From contig NZ_SLWY01000016.1 in NCBI RefSeq assembly GCF_004341245.1, forward strand, positions 1 through 64,000: DNA of 64,000 bases, in the 5' to 3' direction. The notes beneath the pieces were generated by a model. The model saw only the letters and a program-made list of their open reading frames with translations, searched no databases and was not told the origin of the DNA. This document shows positions 7,802 through 18,157 of the stretch, piece after piece (the stretch's first letter is position 1; the number at the start of each line of letters is the position of its first letter). This stretch comes from Plasticicumulans lactativorans. Its GTDB lineage: Bacteria > Pseudomonadota > Gammaproteobacteria > Competibacterales > Competibacteraceae. Made by a program: the position numbers and the translations under genes.

Positions 7802-8674
7802 ATGGCCGCTGCCGCTTCCGCTTCCGTTTCGTCCCCCGGCCTGGGCCTGGCCCTGCGCAAGCTGTTCCGCCGCAAGGTGGTGCTGGCGGGCGCCGTGGCG
7901 CTGGTCGTGCTGGTGCTGCTCGCGCTGTTCGCGCCGTTCGCCTCGCCCTACGACCCCTCGGCGCTGAAGGTGCTCGAACGCCTCAGGGGCCCGTCGGCGC
8001 TGCACTGGTTCGGCACCGACGAGTTCGGCCGCGACATCTTCACCCGCGTCGTCGTCGGCGCGCGCTACTCGCTCACCATCGGCGCGCTGACGGTGCTGAT
8101 CGCGACCGTCGCCGGCACGCTGCTCGGGCTGTGTGCGGGCTACTTCCGCCGCCTCGACACGCCGATCATGCGCGTGGTCGACGCGATGATGGCCTTCCCC
8201 GACATCCTGCTCGCGATCGCGCTGATGGCGATGCTCGGCGCCTCGCTGTTCAACGTGGTGCTGGCGCTGGCGATCGTCTACACGCCGCGCATCGCCCGCA
8301 TCGTGCGGGCGTCGACGCTGGTGGTGCGCGAGCTGCTGTTCGTCGAGGCCGCGCGGGCGCTCGGCGTGTCGACCGCGCGCATCCTGTTCCGCCACATCCT
8401 GCTCAACACCCTGAGTCCGATCCTGGTGCAGGCGACCTTCATCTTCGCCTACGCGATCCTCGCCGAGGCGGGCCTGTCGTTCCTCGGCGTCGGCGTGCCG
8501 CCGGAGATCCCGACCTGGGGGACGATGGTCGCCGCCGGCCAGCAGTTCGCCGACCAGGCCTTCTGGGTGGTGCTGTACCCCGGCCTCGCGATCGTGATCG
8601 CCGCCCTGTCGCTGCAGATGGTCGGCGACGGCCTGCGCGACATGCTCGATCCGCGCCTGCGCAAATCGCTGTGA
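7802..8674 (+). CDS. ABC transporter inner-membrane permease, DppC type
   Basis: 290 residues. A cytoplasmic N-terminus with [11 protein letters not shown] leads into the first membrane helix. The signature periplasmic stretch [24 protein letters not shown] is characteristic of DppC/OppC permeases. The EAA loop is [23 protein letters not shown]. The ATG lies 2 bases after the stop of the DppB-type gene, so the two are tightly coupled. The frame is open further upstream, but the overlap with dppB and the loss of family similarity argue against an earlier start. Confidence 0.92.
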   Translation: MAAAASASVSSPGLGLALRKLFRRKVVLAGAVALVVLVLLALFAPFASPYDPSALKVLERLRGPSALHWFGTDEFGRDIFTRVVVGARYSLTIGALTVLIATVAGTLLGLCAGYFRRLDTPIMRVVDAMMAFPDILLAIALMAMLGASLFNVVLALAIVYTPRIARIVRASTLVVRELLFVEAARALGVSTARILFRHILLNTLSPILVQATFIFAYAILAEAGLSFLGVGVPPEIPTWGTMVAAGQQFADQAFWVVLYPGLAIVIAALSLQMVGDGLRDMLDPRLRKSL

Positions 8675-8686
8675 GGAGCTGACATC

Positions 8687-9744
<1,058 letters not shown>

Positions 9745-9745
<1 letters not shown>

Positions 9746-10752
9746 TGAATGCCGTCGCCGAGAACATCCCGATGTCCCGAGAAGAAACCGCCGAGGCGCT
9801 GATCCGCGTGCGCGGCCTGCACAAGCATTTCGGCACCGGCGAGCGGCCGGTGCGCGCGGTCGAGGACGTCAGCTTCGACATCCGCCCCGGCGAGGTGCTG
9901 GGCCTGGTCGGCGAGTCCGGCTCGGGCAAGAGCACCATCGGCCGCTGCGTGCTGCGCCTGCTCGACCCGACCCGCGGCGAGGTGCACTACGGCGGGCAGG
10001 ACCTGGCCCGCCTGCCGCCGCGCGCGCTGCGGCCGCTGCGCCGCGAGCTGCAGATCGTGTTCCAGGACCCCTACGCGAGCCTCAACCCGCGCCTGCGCAT
10101 CCGCGACATCATCGGCGAGGCGCTCGACACCCACGGGCTGCACCGCGGCGAGGCGCGCGCGGCGCGCATCGCCGAGCTGCTCAGCCTGGTCGGCCTGCCC
10201 GTCGACTACGCCGACCGCTACCCGCACGAGTTCTCCGGCGGCCAGCGCCAGCGCATCGGCATCGCCCGCGCGCTGGCGGTCGAGCCGCGCTTCATCGTCG
10301 CCGACGAGCCGGTCGCCGCGCTCGACGTGTCGATCCAGGCGCAGGTGCTCAACCTGCTGCAGGAGCTGCGCGAGCGCCTCGGACTGACGATGCTGTTCAT
10401 CTCGCACGACCTCGACGTGGTGGAATACCTCTGCGACCGCGTGGTGGTGCTCTACCTCGGCCGCGTGATGGAGATCGCGCCGGCCGAGGCGCTCTACCGC
10501 AACCCGCGCCACCCGTACACCGAGGCCCTGCTCGCCGCCTCGCCGCGCCCCGACCCCGACCAGGTCAAGGCGCGCAAGCCGCTGCAGGGCGAGGTGCCGA
10601 GCCCGGTCAACCCGCCCTCGGGCTGCGTGTTCCGCACCCGCTGCCCCTACGTGCAGGACGCCTGCGCGAGCACGGTGCCGCGCCTGAAGGAGGTCGCACC
10701 CGGCCACTTCAAGGCCTGCCTGCGCGACGACGTACCGCTGGCCGCGCCCTGA
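9745..10752 (+). CDS. Oligopeptide-type ABC transporter ATPase, DppF type
   Basis: 335 residues. Motifs are Walker [11 protein letters not shown]-loop [14 protein letters not shown], signature [15 protein letters not shown], Walker [13 protein letters not shown] and switch region [25 protein letters not shown]. The C-terminal Cys cluster ([15 protein letters not shown]) is the oligopeptide-type extension. ATG 9745 overlaps the preceding TGA by one base (TGATG), typical translational coupling. The frame is open further upstream but only inside the dppD-type gene. It completes a five-gene importer with its binding protein. Confidence 0.93.
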
Positions 10753-10807
10753 GCGCGCCCCTTCACCATGCCGCCGGGTACTGCCCGGCGTGCCAGGAGA
10801 CCTGACC

Positions 10808-12097
10808 ATGCTCGACCTGAGCGAGATCGAAAACGAAGTGCTCGATGCCCGCACCAAGGGCTACCCCGGCGCCGCGCTGCCGCGCCGGCTCGGCACGCTC
10901 GGCACCAGCGGCTGGAACCTGCTCGCCGGCGACCTGCCGTTGCCGGTCGCGGTGCTGAAGCGCGAGGCGCTCGCGCACAACCACGCCTGGATGCGCGACT
11001 TCTGCACGCTGACCGGGGTCGGCCTGGCCCCGCACGGCAAGACCACGATGGCGCCGCAGCTCTTCGCGCAGCAGCTCGAAGCCGGCGCCTGGGGCATGAC
11101 CTTCGCCACCGTGCACCAGATCGGCATCGCGGTGCGCTTCGGCGTGCGCCGCATCATCCTCGCCAACCAGCTGCTCGGGCGGGCCGAGGTGGCCACGGTG
11201 TGCGCGCTGCTCGCCGCGCACCCCGAGCTCGAACTGCACGTGCTGATCGACTCCGAGGCCCAGCGCGCGCAGCTCGAGGCGCTCGCCGCGCAGGCCGGCG
11301 CGCTGCGCCCGCTGTTCGCGCTGCTCGAGGTCGGCTACGACGGCGGCCGCACCGGCTGCCGCGAGCCCGGTGCGGCACTCGCGCTGGCGCGCGCGATCGC
11401 CGCCTCGCCGCACCTGCGCCTGTCCGGCATCGAGTGCTACGAGGGCGGCTTCGCCACCGGCGACGCCGCGGCCGACGCCGTGCGCGCCGCGCCGCTGCTG
11501 GCGCAGGTGCGCGAGCTGGCGATCGCCTGCGCCAGCGAGAACCTGTTCGACACCGACGAGGTGATCCTCTCGGCCGGCGGCTCGGCGCTGTTCGACCTGG
11601 TGGCGCGCGAACTGCCGACCCGCCTCGGCCGCCCGTCGCGCACGCTGCTGCGCAGCGGCTGCTACCTCACCCACGACTCCGGCCTCTATGCGCGCATGCT
11701 GCGGGCGGTGCAGACCCGCGAGCCGACGCTGCCGCGGCCGGGGCTGCTGCCGGCGCTGGAGGTGTGGGCGCAGGTGCAGTCCTGCCCCGAGCCGGGGCTC
11801 GCGATCCTCACGCTGGGCCGGCGCGACGCCTCCTACGACCAGGAGCTGCCGATCCCGCAGCACTGGTACCGGCCGGGCGCGACCGAGGCGCCGCAGCCGC
11901 TGCCGGCCGGGGCGCACATCAGCGCGCTGAACGACCAGCACGCCTACCTGCGCCTGCCCGAGGGCTGCACGCTCGCGGTCGGCGACCTGGTCGGCTGCGG
12001 CATCTCGCACCCGTGCACCACCTTCGACCGTTGGCAGCTGCTGTACCTGGTCGACGACGAGTACACGGTGCGTGGCGGCATCCGCACCTTCTTCTGA
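10808..12097 (+). CDS. PLP-dependent D-amino-acid/amino-sugar-acid deaminase (D-serine dehydratase-like, fold type III)
   Basis: 429 residues. The N-terminal alanine-racemase-type barrel has the Schiff-base lysine in [10 protein letters not shown] (K78). The C-terminal DSD-like domain carries [14 protein letters not shown]. Its H401-x-C403 pair matches the zinc ligands of eukaryotic D-serine dehydratase. The expected chemistry is alpha,beta-elimination of water and release of ammonia from a D-configured 2-amino-3-hydroxy acid, via an imine. D-glucosaminate has the same 2-amino-3-hydroxy arrangement and would give 2-keto-3-deoxygluconate, which suits the kinase in this cluster. D-serine or D-threonine are the simpler alternatives. 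AGGAGA 7 bases upstream fixes the start; it follows the transporter by 55 bp. Confidence 0.82.
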   Translation: MLDLSEIENEVLDARTKGYPGAALPRRLGTLGTSGWNLLAGDLPLPVAVLKREALAHNHAWMRDFCTLTGVGLAPHGKTTMAPQLFAQQLEAGAWGMTFATVHQIGIAVRFGVRRIILANQLLGRAEVATVCALLAAHPELELHVLIDSEAQRAQLEALAAQAGALRPLFALLEVGYDGGRTGCREPGAALALARAIAASPHLRLSGIECYEGGFATGDAAADAVRAAPLLAQVRELAIACASENLFDTDEVILSAGGSALFDLVARELPTRLGRPSRTLLRSGCYLTHDSGLYARMLRAVQTREPTLPRPGLLPALEVWAQVQSCPEPGLAILTLGRRDASYDQELPIPQHWYRPGATEAPQPLPAGAHISALNDQHAYLRLPEGCTLAVGDLVGCGISHPCTTFDRWQLLYLVDDEYTVRGGIRTFF

Positions 12098-12155
12098 CGC
12101 CACGCGGGGCCGGCGCGCCGGCCCGCCGCGCTCACCCGGGAGCCCACGAAAGCCC

Positions 12156-13043
12156 ATGGACACCCTGACGCCCGACATGGGCGCCCGTATCCGCGCCCGC
12201 CTCGAAACGCTCGCGCCGGCGCAGCAGCGCGTCGCGCAGCTGCTGCTCGACGAGCCCGACTGGGCGCTGCGCGCCAACGTCGAGGAGATCGCCGCGCGCG
12301 CCGAGGTCAGCGCGCCGACCATCGTGCGCACCTGCCGTGCGCTCGGCTACTCGGGGCTGCGCGAGTTCAAGCTCGAACTGGCGCGCGAGCTCGCGCTCGG
12401 CACGCCCTACCTGCACCGCGCCGTCGGCATCGACGACAGCAGCGGCGAGACGCTGCGCAAGATCCTGTTCGGCGCCGCCGCGGCGCTGACCGACCTCGAA
12501 CGCCAGATCGACCTCGGCGTGCTCGAAGGCGCGCTCGGGCGCCTCGCCCAGGCGCGGCGCGTCGACTGCTACGGCGTCGGCACCACCTCGAACTACCTCG
12601 CCACCGATGCGCAGTCGCGCTTCTTCCGCCTCGGCCTGAACGCGCACGTCTACCTCGACGCGCACATGCAGCTGATGGCGGCGACCACGCTCGGGGCGCA
12701 CGACGCGGTGTTCGTCGCCTCGCACGTCGGGCGCATGCCGACGCTGCTCGAGGCGGTGCGCGTGGCGCGCGAGCAGGGCGCCACGGTGGTCGCGCTGACG
12801 CAGCCCGGCACCCCGCTCGCCGCGCTCGCCGATTACCCGCTGACGCTGACCGCGCCCGACGACACCACGCTGCGCGTCGGCACCGAGGCGGTGATCGCGC
12901 ACCTCGCGCTGCTCGAGATCCTCACCGTCGGCGTCGGCCAGCGCCGCGGCCCGCTGGTCATCGCCCAGTTCAAGCGCTTCCGGGACGTGCTGCGCACGCG
13001 CTCGGTCGATCGCCCCAACCAGGACAACCCCCATGAAGACTGA
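12156..13043 (+). CDS. RpiR-family regulator resembling HexR
   Basis: 295 residues. The N-terminal helix-turn-helix (1-77) includes EIAARAEVSAPTIVRTCRALGYSGLREFKLELA. The linker GTPYLHRAVGIDDSS resembles the GTPYVNRNV-type segment of HexR. The SIS domain (about 125-265) has GVGTTSNYLA and ASHVGRMPTLLE, the two phosphosugar-contacting loops. HexR is known to respond to KDPG, the product of KDG kinase. Since KdgK is encoded in this cluster, KDPG is the likely inducer (inference). HexR-like boxes lie in both divergent promoters at 5009-5161. The gene sits inside the plus-strand operon, 58 bp after the deaminase gene, and overlaps the deacylase gene by 11 bp. Confidence 0.85.
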   Translation: MDTLTPDMGARIRARLETLAPAQQRVAQLLLDEPDWALRANVEEIAARAEVSAPTIVRTCRALGYSGLREFKLELARELALGTPYLHRAVGIDDSSGETLRKILFGAAAALTDLERQIDLGVLEGALGRLAQARRVDCYGVGTTSNYLATDAQSRFFRLGLNAHVYLDAHMQLMAATTLGAHDAVFVASHVGRMPTLLEAVRVAREQGATVVALTQPGTPLAALADYPLTLTAPDDTTLRVGTEAVIAHLALLEILTVGVGQRRGPLVIAQFKRFRDVLRTRSVDRPNQDNPHED

Positions 13044-14472
13044 ACACTGGCTGCTGCGCGGCGGTGACCTCATCGACGGCAGCGGCAGCGCACGCGTGCG
13101 CGCCGACCTGCGCGTGCGCAACGGGCGCATCGACGCGATCGGCACCGACCTGCCGGCCGACGGCGCCGAGGTGATCGACGTCGCCGGGCGCATCGTCAGC
13201 CCCGGCTTCATCGACGTGCACACCCACGACGACCGCTACCTGCTCGACCAGCCGGCGGCGCTGCCCAAGCTGAGCCAGGGCGTGACCACCGTGGTCACCG
13301 GCAACTGCGGCATCAGCCTCGCGCCGCTGCTGCACGCCGACGCCCCGCCGCCGCTCAACCTGCTCGGCGGCGGCGACAAGTACACGTTCGCGACCATGCG
13401 CGACTACGCCCGCGCGCTCGACGCCGCCCGCCCGGCGGTCAACGTCGCCGCGCTGGTCGGGCACTCGACGCTGCGCGTCGCGGCGATGGACGACCCCTAC
13501 CGCGCCGCCCGCCCCGAGGAGATCACGCGCATGGTCGAGGGGGTGCGCGAGGCGATGGCGGCCGGCGCCTTCGGCCTGTCGAGCGGGGTGTTCTACCCGA
13601 CCGGCGCTGCCGCCGACATCCCCGAGCTGGTGGAGCTCGCCAGGGTCGTCGCCGCGGCCGGCGGCGTCTACACCACGCACATCCGCACCGAACTCGACGG
13701 CATCCTCGAGGCGCTCGACGAGGCCTGCACCACCGCGCGCCTCGCCGGCGTGCGCGTGATCCTGTCGCACCACAAGTGCGCCGGGCCGGCCAACTGGGGC
13801 CGCACCGTCGAGACGCTCGCCTACATCGACCGCATGCGCGCGCAGCAGCCGCTCGGCCTCGACGCCTACCCCTACGTGGCCGGCTCGACGGTGCTGCGCG
13901 AGGACCTGGTCGACGGCGTCATCGACATCCTCGTCACCTGGTCGGACACCCACCCGGAGATGGCCGGGCGCTGGCTCGCCGACGTCGCCGCCGCCTGGGG
14001 CGTCAGCCAGGTCGAGGCCTGCACGCGCCTGCAGCCGGGCGGCGCCTGCTACTTCCAGATGCACGAGGACGACGTGCGCCGCGTGCTCGCGCACCCCGAG
14101 ACGATGATCGGCTCCGATGGCCTGCCGCACGACAGCCACCCGCACCCGCGCCTGTGGGGCACCTTCCCGCGCGTGCTCGGGCACTACAGCCGCGATCTCG
14201 GCCTGTTCCCGCTGGAGCAGGCGGTGCGCAAGATGACCGGGCTGTCCGCCGCGCAGTTCGGCATCCCCGGCCGCGGCCTGCTGCGCCCCGGCTACCACGC
14301 CGACGTGGTGGTGTTCGACTCCGCCCGCGTGCTCGACCGCGCCGACTTCGTCGCCCCGGCGACGCCGGCGCAGGGCATCGAGCTGGTGATGGTCGCCGGC
14401 CGGGTGAGCTGGCGCGACGGCGGCCCGACCGGCGAGCGCGCCGGGCGCTTCCTGCGCCGCGGCGAGGCCTGA
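13033..14472 (+). CDS. N-acyl-D-amino-acid deacylase family amidohydrolase (D-aminoacylase type)
   Basis: 479 residues, full length for D-aminoacylase. The barrel's first metal motif is GFIDVHTHDDRYLL (H63, H65). The bridging-type cysteine is in VVTGNCGIS, further ligands lie in TTHIRTEL and ILSHHKC, and the catalytic Asp is in IGSDGLPHDSHPHPRLWGTF. Family members remove the acyl group from N-acyl-D-amino acids. A related enzyme in marine chitin oxidisers deacetylates N-acetyl-D-glucosaminate, as far as I recall. Given the adjacent amino-acid-type deaminase, RidA and KDG kinase, that substrate is plausible here. ATG 13033 overlaps the regulator gene by 11 bp, so the two are co-transcribed. 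Confidence 0.88.
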   Translation: MKTEHWLLRGGDLIDGSGSARVRADLRVRNGRIDAIGTDLPADGAEVIDVAGRIVSPGFIDVHTHDDRYLLDQPAALPKLSQGVTTVVTGNCGISLAPLLHADAPPPLNLLGGGDKYTFATMRDYARALDAARPAVNVAALVGHSTLRVAAMDDPYRAARPEEITRMVEGVREAMAAGAFGLSSGVFYPTGAAADIPELVELARVVAAAGGVYTTHIRTELDGILEALDEACTTARLAGVRVILSHHKCAGPANWGRTVETLAYIDRMRAQQPLGLDAYPYVAGSTVLREDLVDGVIDILVTWSDTHPEMAGRWLADVAAAWGVSQVEACTRLQPGGACYFQMHEDDVRRVLAHPETMIGSDGLPHDSHPHPRLWGTFPRVLGHYSRDLGLFPLEQAVRKMTGLSAAQFGIPGRGLLRPGYHADVVVFDSARVLDRADFVAPATPAQGIELVMVAGRVSWRDGGPTGERAGRFLRRGEA

Positions 14473-14480
14473 GCGCGCGC

Positions 14481-14522
14481 GTCGCGCCGCCGCCCGCGGC
14501 GTCAGGCCGACGGCGGCGCGAC
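14481..14522. terminator. Inverted repeat at the convergent end of the deacylase operon
   Basis: GTCGCGCCGCCG (14481-14492) and CGGCGGCGCGAC (14511-14522) are perfect 12-bp arms around an 18-base loop. The right arm lies inside the 3' end of the opposite-strand gene (stop at 14502). The repeat could terminate both transcripts; there is no T-tract, so the mechanism is uncertain. Confidence 0.45.
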
Positions 14523-14822
14523 GAGGGTCTCGTAGTGCGCCGAGTGCGCGTCGAAGCGCGTCAGCAGCGCACGCGCCTGCGCCGGCACCACGGCGACCGT
14601 GTAGTCCTCGCCGGCGAACGCGCGCACCGCGGCGAGCGAGTCGAACCACATGATCGTCACGAACTCGACCTCGTCCTCGTGATCGCGCCGCAGCAGCGAG
14701 AGGCCGCGGTAGCCCGGCACCCGCCGCGCCGCGATGCCCGGGAAGATCTCGGTGCGCAGCAGTTGTTCGTACGCCGCGGCGTAGTCGGGCGTGGTCCAGC
14801 CGTGCCAGATGCGGGTGATCAT
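14502..14822 (-). CDS. Small ABM-like dimeric alpha/beta-barrel protein
   Basis: 106 residues. It begins MITRIWHGWTTPDYAAAYEQLL and has a central EVEFVTIMWFDSLAAVRAFAGEDYTVAVVP segment. That segment is the usual strand-helix pattern of antibiotic-biosynthesis-monooxygenase-like proteins that form ferredoxin-like dimers. No cofactor-binding residues can be assigned, and the family includes monooxygenases, haem-degrading enzymes and proteins of unknown role. A GGGAGG site lies 10 bases before ATG 14822. The frame is open further upstream, but those residues have no pattern. It is convergent with the deacylase gene and divergent from the VOC gene. Confidence 0.75.
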   Translation of the reverse strand: MITRIWHGWTTPDYAAAYEQLLRTEIFPGIAARRVPGYRGLSLLRRDHEDEVEFVTIMWFDSLAAVRAFAGEDYTVAVVPAQARALLTRFDAHSAHYETLVAPPSA

Positions 14823-15000
14823 CGTCTGCTGCCTCCCCTCGGGCCGGCGGGCCGGCCTACCGTGATGCGCGTCACGTCGAGCATGGCTGATGCCGCCGGC
14901 GCCTGCACGGGGGCCCGTGGCGCTGCGGCCGGCGCGGATCATGCGATGGAAATCGATATGCTGGCCGCCTGACGATCGGCGAACCCCGAGGAATGCCCGC

Positions 15001-15444
15001 ATGCTGAGCCCCGCCACCAACCCCGCGCTGCTGTCGCCGTTCCACCTCGCCTTTCCGGTGCACGACCTCGCCGCGGCGCGCGCGTTCTACGGCGAACTCC
15101 TCGGCTGCCCCGAGGGCCGCAGTTCCGAGGACTGGGTCGATTTCAACTTCTACGGCCACCAGATCGTCGCGCACCTGGCACCGGGCGAAACCGGCCCCGC
15201 GCAGCGCAACGCCGTCGACGGTCACGGCGTGCCGGTGCGCCACTTCGGCATCGTGCTGCCGATGCCCGAATGGGAGGCGCTCGCCGAGCGGCTGAAGGCC
15301 CGGGGCATCGCGTTCGTGATCGAGCCGTACACCCGCTTCAAGGGGCAGCCCGGCGAGCAGGCGACGATGTTCTTCCTCGATCCGTCGGGCAACGCGCTGG
15401 AGATCAAGGCCTTCGCCGACATCACGCGGCTCTTCGCCAGGTGA
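15001..15444 (+). CDS. VOC/glyoxalase-fold protein
   Basis: 147 residues. Two beta-alpha-beta-beta-beta units are visible. The first starts [23 protein letters not shown] with a potential metal His in the first strand. The second starts [24 protein letters not shown] and ends [15 protein letters not shown], with a metal Glu in the last strand. The family covers glyoxalases, extradiol dioxygenases and resistance proteins, and the substrate cannot be told. ATG 15001 follows a GAGGA site and begins just before the domain, whereas upstream in-frame codons add no family sequence. It is a single-gene unit. Confidence 0.8.
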   Translation: MLSPATNPALLSPFHLAFPVHDLAAARAFYGELLGCPEGRSSEDWVDFNFYGHQIVAHLAPGETGPAQRNAVDGHGVPVRHFGIVLPMPEWEALAERLKARGIAFVIEPYTRFKGQPGEQATMFFLDPSGNALEIKAFADITRLFAR

Positions 15445-15572
15445 GGGCGCACCGGCGCGCGGTTACCGCAGCCTGAAGCAGCGGGCCGGCCGGCACGGGT
15501 GCGCCGCTGCGGGTTCCGGCATCGGTGCGTTCCGCTGCGGGGCCGGGAGCGATGGCCGGACGGACGGGCGCG

Positions 15573-15929
15573 CTAGAGCAGGCGGGCTTCCTGCTCGTCC
15601 CAGAGCCTGAGCAGCGTCTGCAGCCCGGCGCCGGTGTAGGCGCCGACCACGCCGACCTTCTGGTGGACGAGCTGCACGCCGACGATGACGCGGACGAAGG
15701 CCTCATCGACGCGCAGCCGTGCCAGCGTGTCGCGCCCGCCCCTGACGAGCACGAAGCCTTCCAGGTCGCCGCCGTGGGGTTCGAGCAGCACGACGTCGAC
15801 GCTGTCGACGCTGCCGTCGTCCTGCAGTTGCTGCAGGTAGCGCAGCGCCGCATCGAGCACGCCGGCGGCGGCCTTCTCGCGCCCGGCGATGATCGCCCCC
15901 CAGCCGACGAACAATGCCCCCTGGTCCAT
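15573..15929 (-). CDS. Conserved-looking hypothetical protein, 118 residues
   Basis: The protein is soluble, with no signal peptide or membrane segment. Features are MDQGALFVGWGAIIAGREKAA at the start, then SVDSVDVVLLEPHGGDLEGFVLVRG, and LVHQKVGVVGAYTGAGL near the end. The alternating beta and helix pattern suggests a small ferredoxin-like alpha/beta fold, perhaps a dimer. I do not recognise the family. It starts 37 bp downstream of the ABC-2 permease stop and probably shares that transcript as its last gene, so it may act with the exporter. Confidence 0.65.
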   Translation of the reverse strand: MDQGALFVGWGAIIAGREKAAAGVLDAALRYLQQLQDDGSVDSVDVVLLEPHGGDLEGFVLVRGGRDTLARLRVDEAFVRVIVGVQLVHQKVGVVGAYTGAGLQTLLRLWDEQEARLL

Positions 15930-15966
15930 GCCCCGCCCTCCGGATGCCCGTGCCGTGCGCCGTCTC

Positions 15967-16737
15967 TCACTCCGCCAGGGTCGGGTACAGCCTCACGGCG
16001 AGCGCCAGCAGCGCGCAAAATACCGCGGCCAGCACCGCGAAATCGACCGCGTAGCCGTGCACGCTCTCGCCGCCGGGGATCATCAGCCCGCGCAGCGCGT
16101 CGACCAGGTAGGTGAGGGGGTTCAGCCGCGCGATCGTGCGCAGCCACTCGGGCATCAGGTCGAGCGGGTAGATCGCGTTGCTGGCGAAGAACATCGGCAT
16201 CGTCAGCAACTGCCCGATGCCCATGAAGCGCTCGCGCGTCTTCACGATGCAGGCGACGATCAGCGAGAAGGTCGAGAAGATCGCCGAGCCCAGCAGCACG
16301 CCGCCCAGCACGCCGAGCATCGCCTGCGGATCGAGGCGGATCGCGATGTGCAGCGCGAAGGCGATCAGGTAGATCACCAGCGCCTGCACCAGCCCGCGGA
16401 AGCCGGCCGCGACCGCCTTGCCGAACACCAGCGAACTGCGCAGCGCCGGGCTCACCAGCAGCTTGTGCACGACGCCGAGGTCGCGCTCCCAGATCACCGC
16501 GATGCCGTAGAAGATCGCGCTGAACAGCACGCTCTGCGCGAGGATGCCCGGCGTGATGAAGGCGAGGTAGCCGATCTCGCCGGTGTAGATGCCGTGCACG
16601 TGCGCCAGCACCTGGCCGAACACCACCAGCCACAGCACCGGCTGGACCGCCCGCGAGACGATCTCGGTGGGGTCGCGGGTGAGCTTGATCAGCTCGATCT
16701 GCGCCACGGCGGCGCTTTCGCGGATGAAGCGCAGCAT
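15967..16737 (-). CDS. ABC-2 type transporter permease
   Basis: 256 residues with six predicted membrane segments. The cytoplasmic N-terminus is followed by SRAVQPVLWLVVFGQVLA. The centre has EIGYLAFITPGILAQSVLFSAIFYGIAVIWERDLGVVHKLLVSPALRSSLVFGKAVAAG, the characteristic ABC-2/DrrB core. The last loops include MFFASNAIYPLDLMPEWLRTIARLNPLTYLVDALRGLM. It acts with the ATPase encoded 12 bp upstream to export an unknown compound such as a drug, lipid or polysaccharide. Confidence 0.9.
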   Translation of the reverse strand: MLRFIRESAAVAQIELIKLTRDPTEIVSRAVQPVLWLVVFGQVLAHVHGIYTGEIGYLAFITPGILAQSVLFSAIFYGIAVIWERDLGVVHKLLVSPALRSSLVFGKAVAAGFRGLVQALVIYLIAFALHIAIRLDPQAMLGVLGGVLLGSAIFSTFSLIVACIVKTRERFMGIGQLLTMPMFFASNAIYPLDLMPEWLRTIARLNPLTYLVDALRGLMIPGGESVHGYAVDFAVLAAVFCALLALAVRLYPTLAE

Positions 16738-16749
16738 CGCAGCCCTCCC

Positions 16750-17568
16750 TCAGCCGAGGCGGTTGGCGGTCTTGCGGGTGCGCACCGCGCCGGCGAAATC
16801 CCCGCCGTCGGCGATCCCGCCGCCGGCATGGCGCGCGAACACGTCGTCCATCGTCGCCGCCGGGCCGATGTCGCGCTGCAGGTCGCCGGGCGTGCCGACG
16901 ACGGCGATGCGCCCGGCGTGCAGGATCGCGAGCGCCTCGCAGAGCGTCTCGGCTTCCTCCATGTCGTGCGTGGTGATCAGTACCGTCATGCCGTAGTCGC
17001 GCCTGAGGTCGTGCAGGCGGTCCCACACCGAGTGCCGCGCCATCGGGTCCAGGCCGATCGTCGGCTCGTCGAGGAACAGCACGCGCGGGCGGTGCAGCAT
17101 CGCCTGCGCGAGTTCGAGCCGGCGCACCATGCCGCCCGAGTAGGTCCGCACCAGCTTGTGCGCCGCATCGGTGAGCCCCATGAACGCCAGCGCCTCGGCG
17201 ATGCGCGCGCCGCGCTGCGCACGCGGCAGCGCGTAGAGCTGCGCCGACAGGCGCAGGTTCTCGTAGCCGGTGAGGGTGCCGTCGGCCGACAGCAGTTGCG
17301 GCACGTAGCCGATGCGCCGGCGCACCTGCGCCGGCGCCTGGACGATGTCGCAGCCGTCCACCTCGGCGCTGCCCGAGGTCGGCCGCAGCAGCGTCGTCAG
17401 CATCTTCATCAGCGTGCTCTTGCCCGCGCCGTTGGCGCCGAGCAGCCCGAAGATCGCCCCGCGCGGGACCTGCAGCTCGACGTGGTCGACGGCGGTCAGC
17501 GGGCCGAAGCGGCGCGTCAGCCCGTGCGTGCGGATCGCGAAGCCGTCGGGTACGGAGGTGAGGTTCAT
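16750..17568 (-). CDS. ABC transporter ATPase, DrrA/CcmA type
   Basis: 272 residues. Walker A is GANGAGKST, the signature is YSGGMVRRLELAQAM, Walker B is VLFLDEPTIGLDP and the switch histidine is in ITTHDMEEAE. The C-terminal tail (PAATMDDVFARHAGG) is the DrrA-type extension. ATG 17568 was selected because it directly precedes the first conserved strand, while the longer open frame upstream is Arg/Pro-rich noise. It is the first gene of a three-gene minus-strand unit with the permease and an unknown 118-residue protein. Confidence 0.9.
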   Translation of the reverse strand: MNLTSVPDGFAIRTHGLTRRFGPLTAVDHVELQVPRGAIFGLLGANGAGKSTLMKMLTTLLRPTSGSAEVDGCDIVQAPAQVRRRIGYVPQLLSADGTLTGYENLRLSAQLYALPRAQRGARIAEALAFMGLTDAAHKLVRTYSGGMVRRLELAQAMLHRPRVLFLDEPTIGLDPMARHSVWDRLHDLRRDYGMTVLITTHDMEEAETLCEALAILHAGRIAVVGTPGDLQRDIGPAATMDDVFARHAGGGIADGGDFAGAVRTRKTANRLG

Positions 17569-17698
17569 GGGGGCACCGGAGTGGCGCGGACGAGCCGACG
17601 TGGTCGCGGCATACGATACGCCTGCCGCCGGCCGCGGACTTCGGCGCTGCGGATGCCGGCTGCTCCGCGTTTCGTGCAGGGGGATGTCCGGTCCGCCA

Positions 17699-18157
17699 TC
17701 ACGGCGCGGTGGCACGGCGGCGGAGCATGGCCCTGATCATCAGCGCGACGACCGCGAGGTTCAGTACCAGCAGCGCGAAGCCGTGCCAGCTCGCTTCGTG
17801 CACCAGGCCGACCAGCTCGAACGGCACGTAGACGGCACCGCTCAGCGCCGCCAGCACCTCGGCCCAGGCGCGCTCGCGGTACAGCCCGTAGGCTTCGACG
17901 AAGCGCAGCAGCGAATACAGCGCCGCGCCCGCCGCGAGCATCAGCAGCCGCGAGTCCTGCAGGTTGGCGGCGGCATCGAGAAAGATCTGCGGGTACTTCG
18001 ACGCCGGGTTGAGATGGGCGTGTTCGATCAGCATCGCGGCGAACGCGTACACGTCCTTGTGGATCAGCGACAGCAGGCCGGTCGCCGCCGCCAGCACGAC
18101 GACGCCCTTGGTCGCCTCCAGATAGGCGACGGCGCGGACGGCCTTGTCGCTAGCCAT
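17699..18157 (-). CDS. DUF2127-family membrane protein
   Basis: 152 residues. Four hydrophobic segments are visible, starting around AYLEATKGVVVLAAATGLLSLI, RLLMLAAGAALYSLLRFVEAYGLY, WAEVLAALSGAVYVPFELVGLV and WHGFALLVLNLAVVALMIRAML. The ATKG start and RFVEAYGL(Y) motif are typical of the DUF2127 family, whose function is unknown. ATG 18157 begins right at the conserved region; the frame continues upstream only as Arg-rich sequence. It is a single gene, 130 bp upstream of the ABC ATPase gene on the same strand. Confidence 0.8.
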   Translation of the reverse strand: MASDKAVRAVAYLEATKGVVVLAAATGLLSLIHKDVYAFAAMLIEHAHLNPASKYPQIFLDAAANLQDSRLLMLAAGAALYSLLRFVEAYGLYRERAWAEVLAALSGAVYVPFELVGLVHEASWHGFALLVLNLAVVALMIRAMLRRRATAP

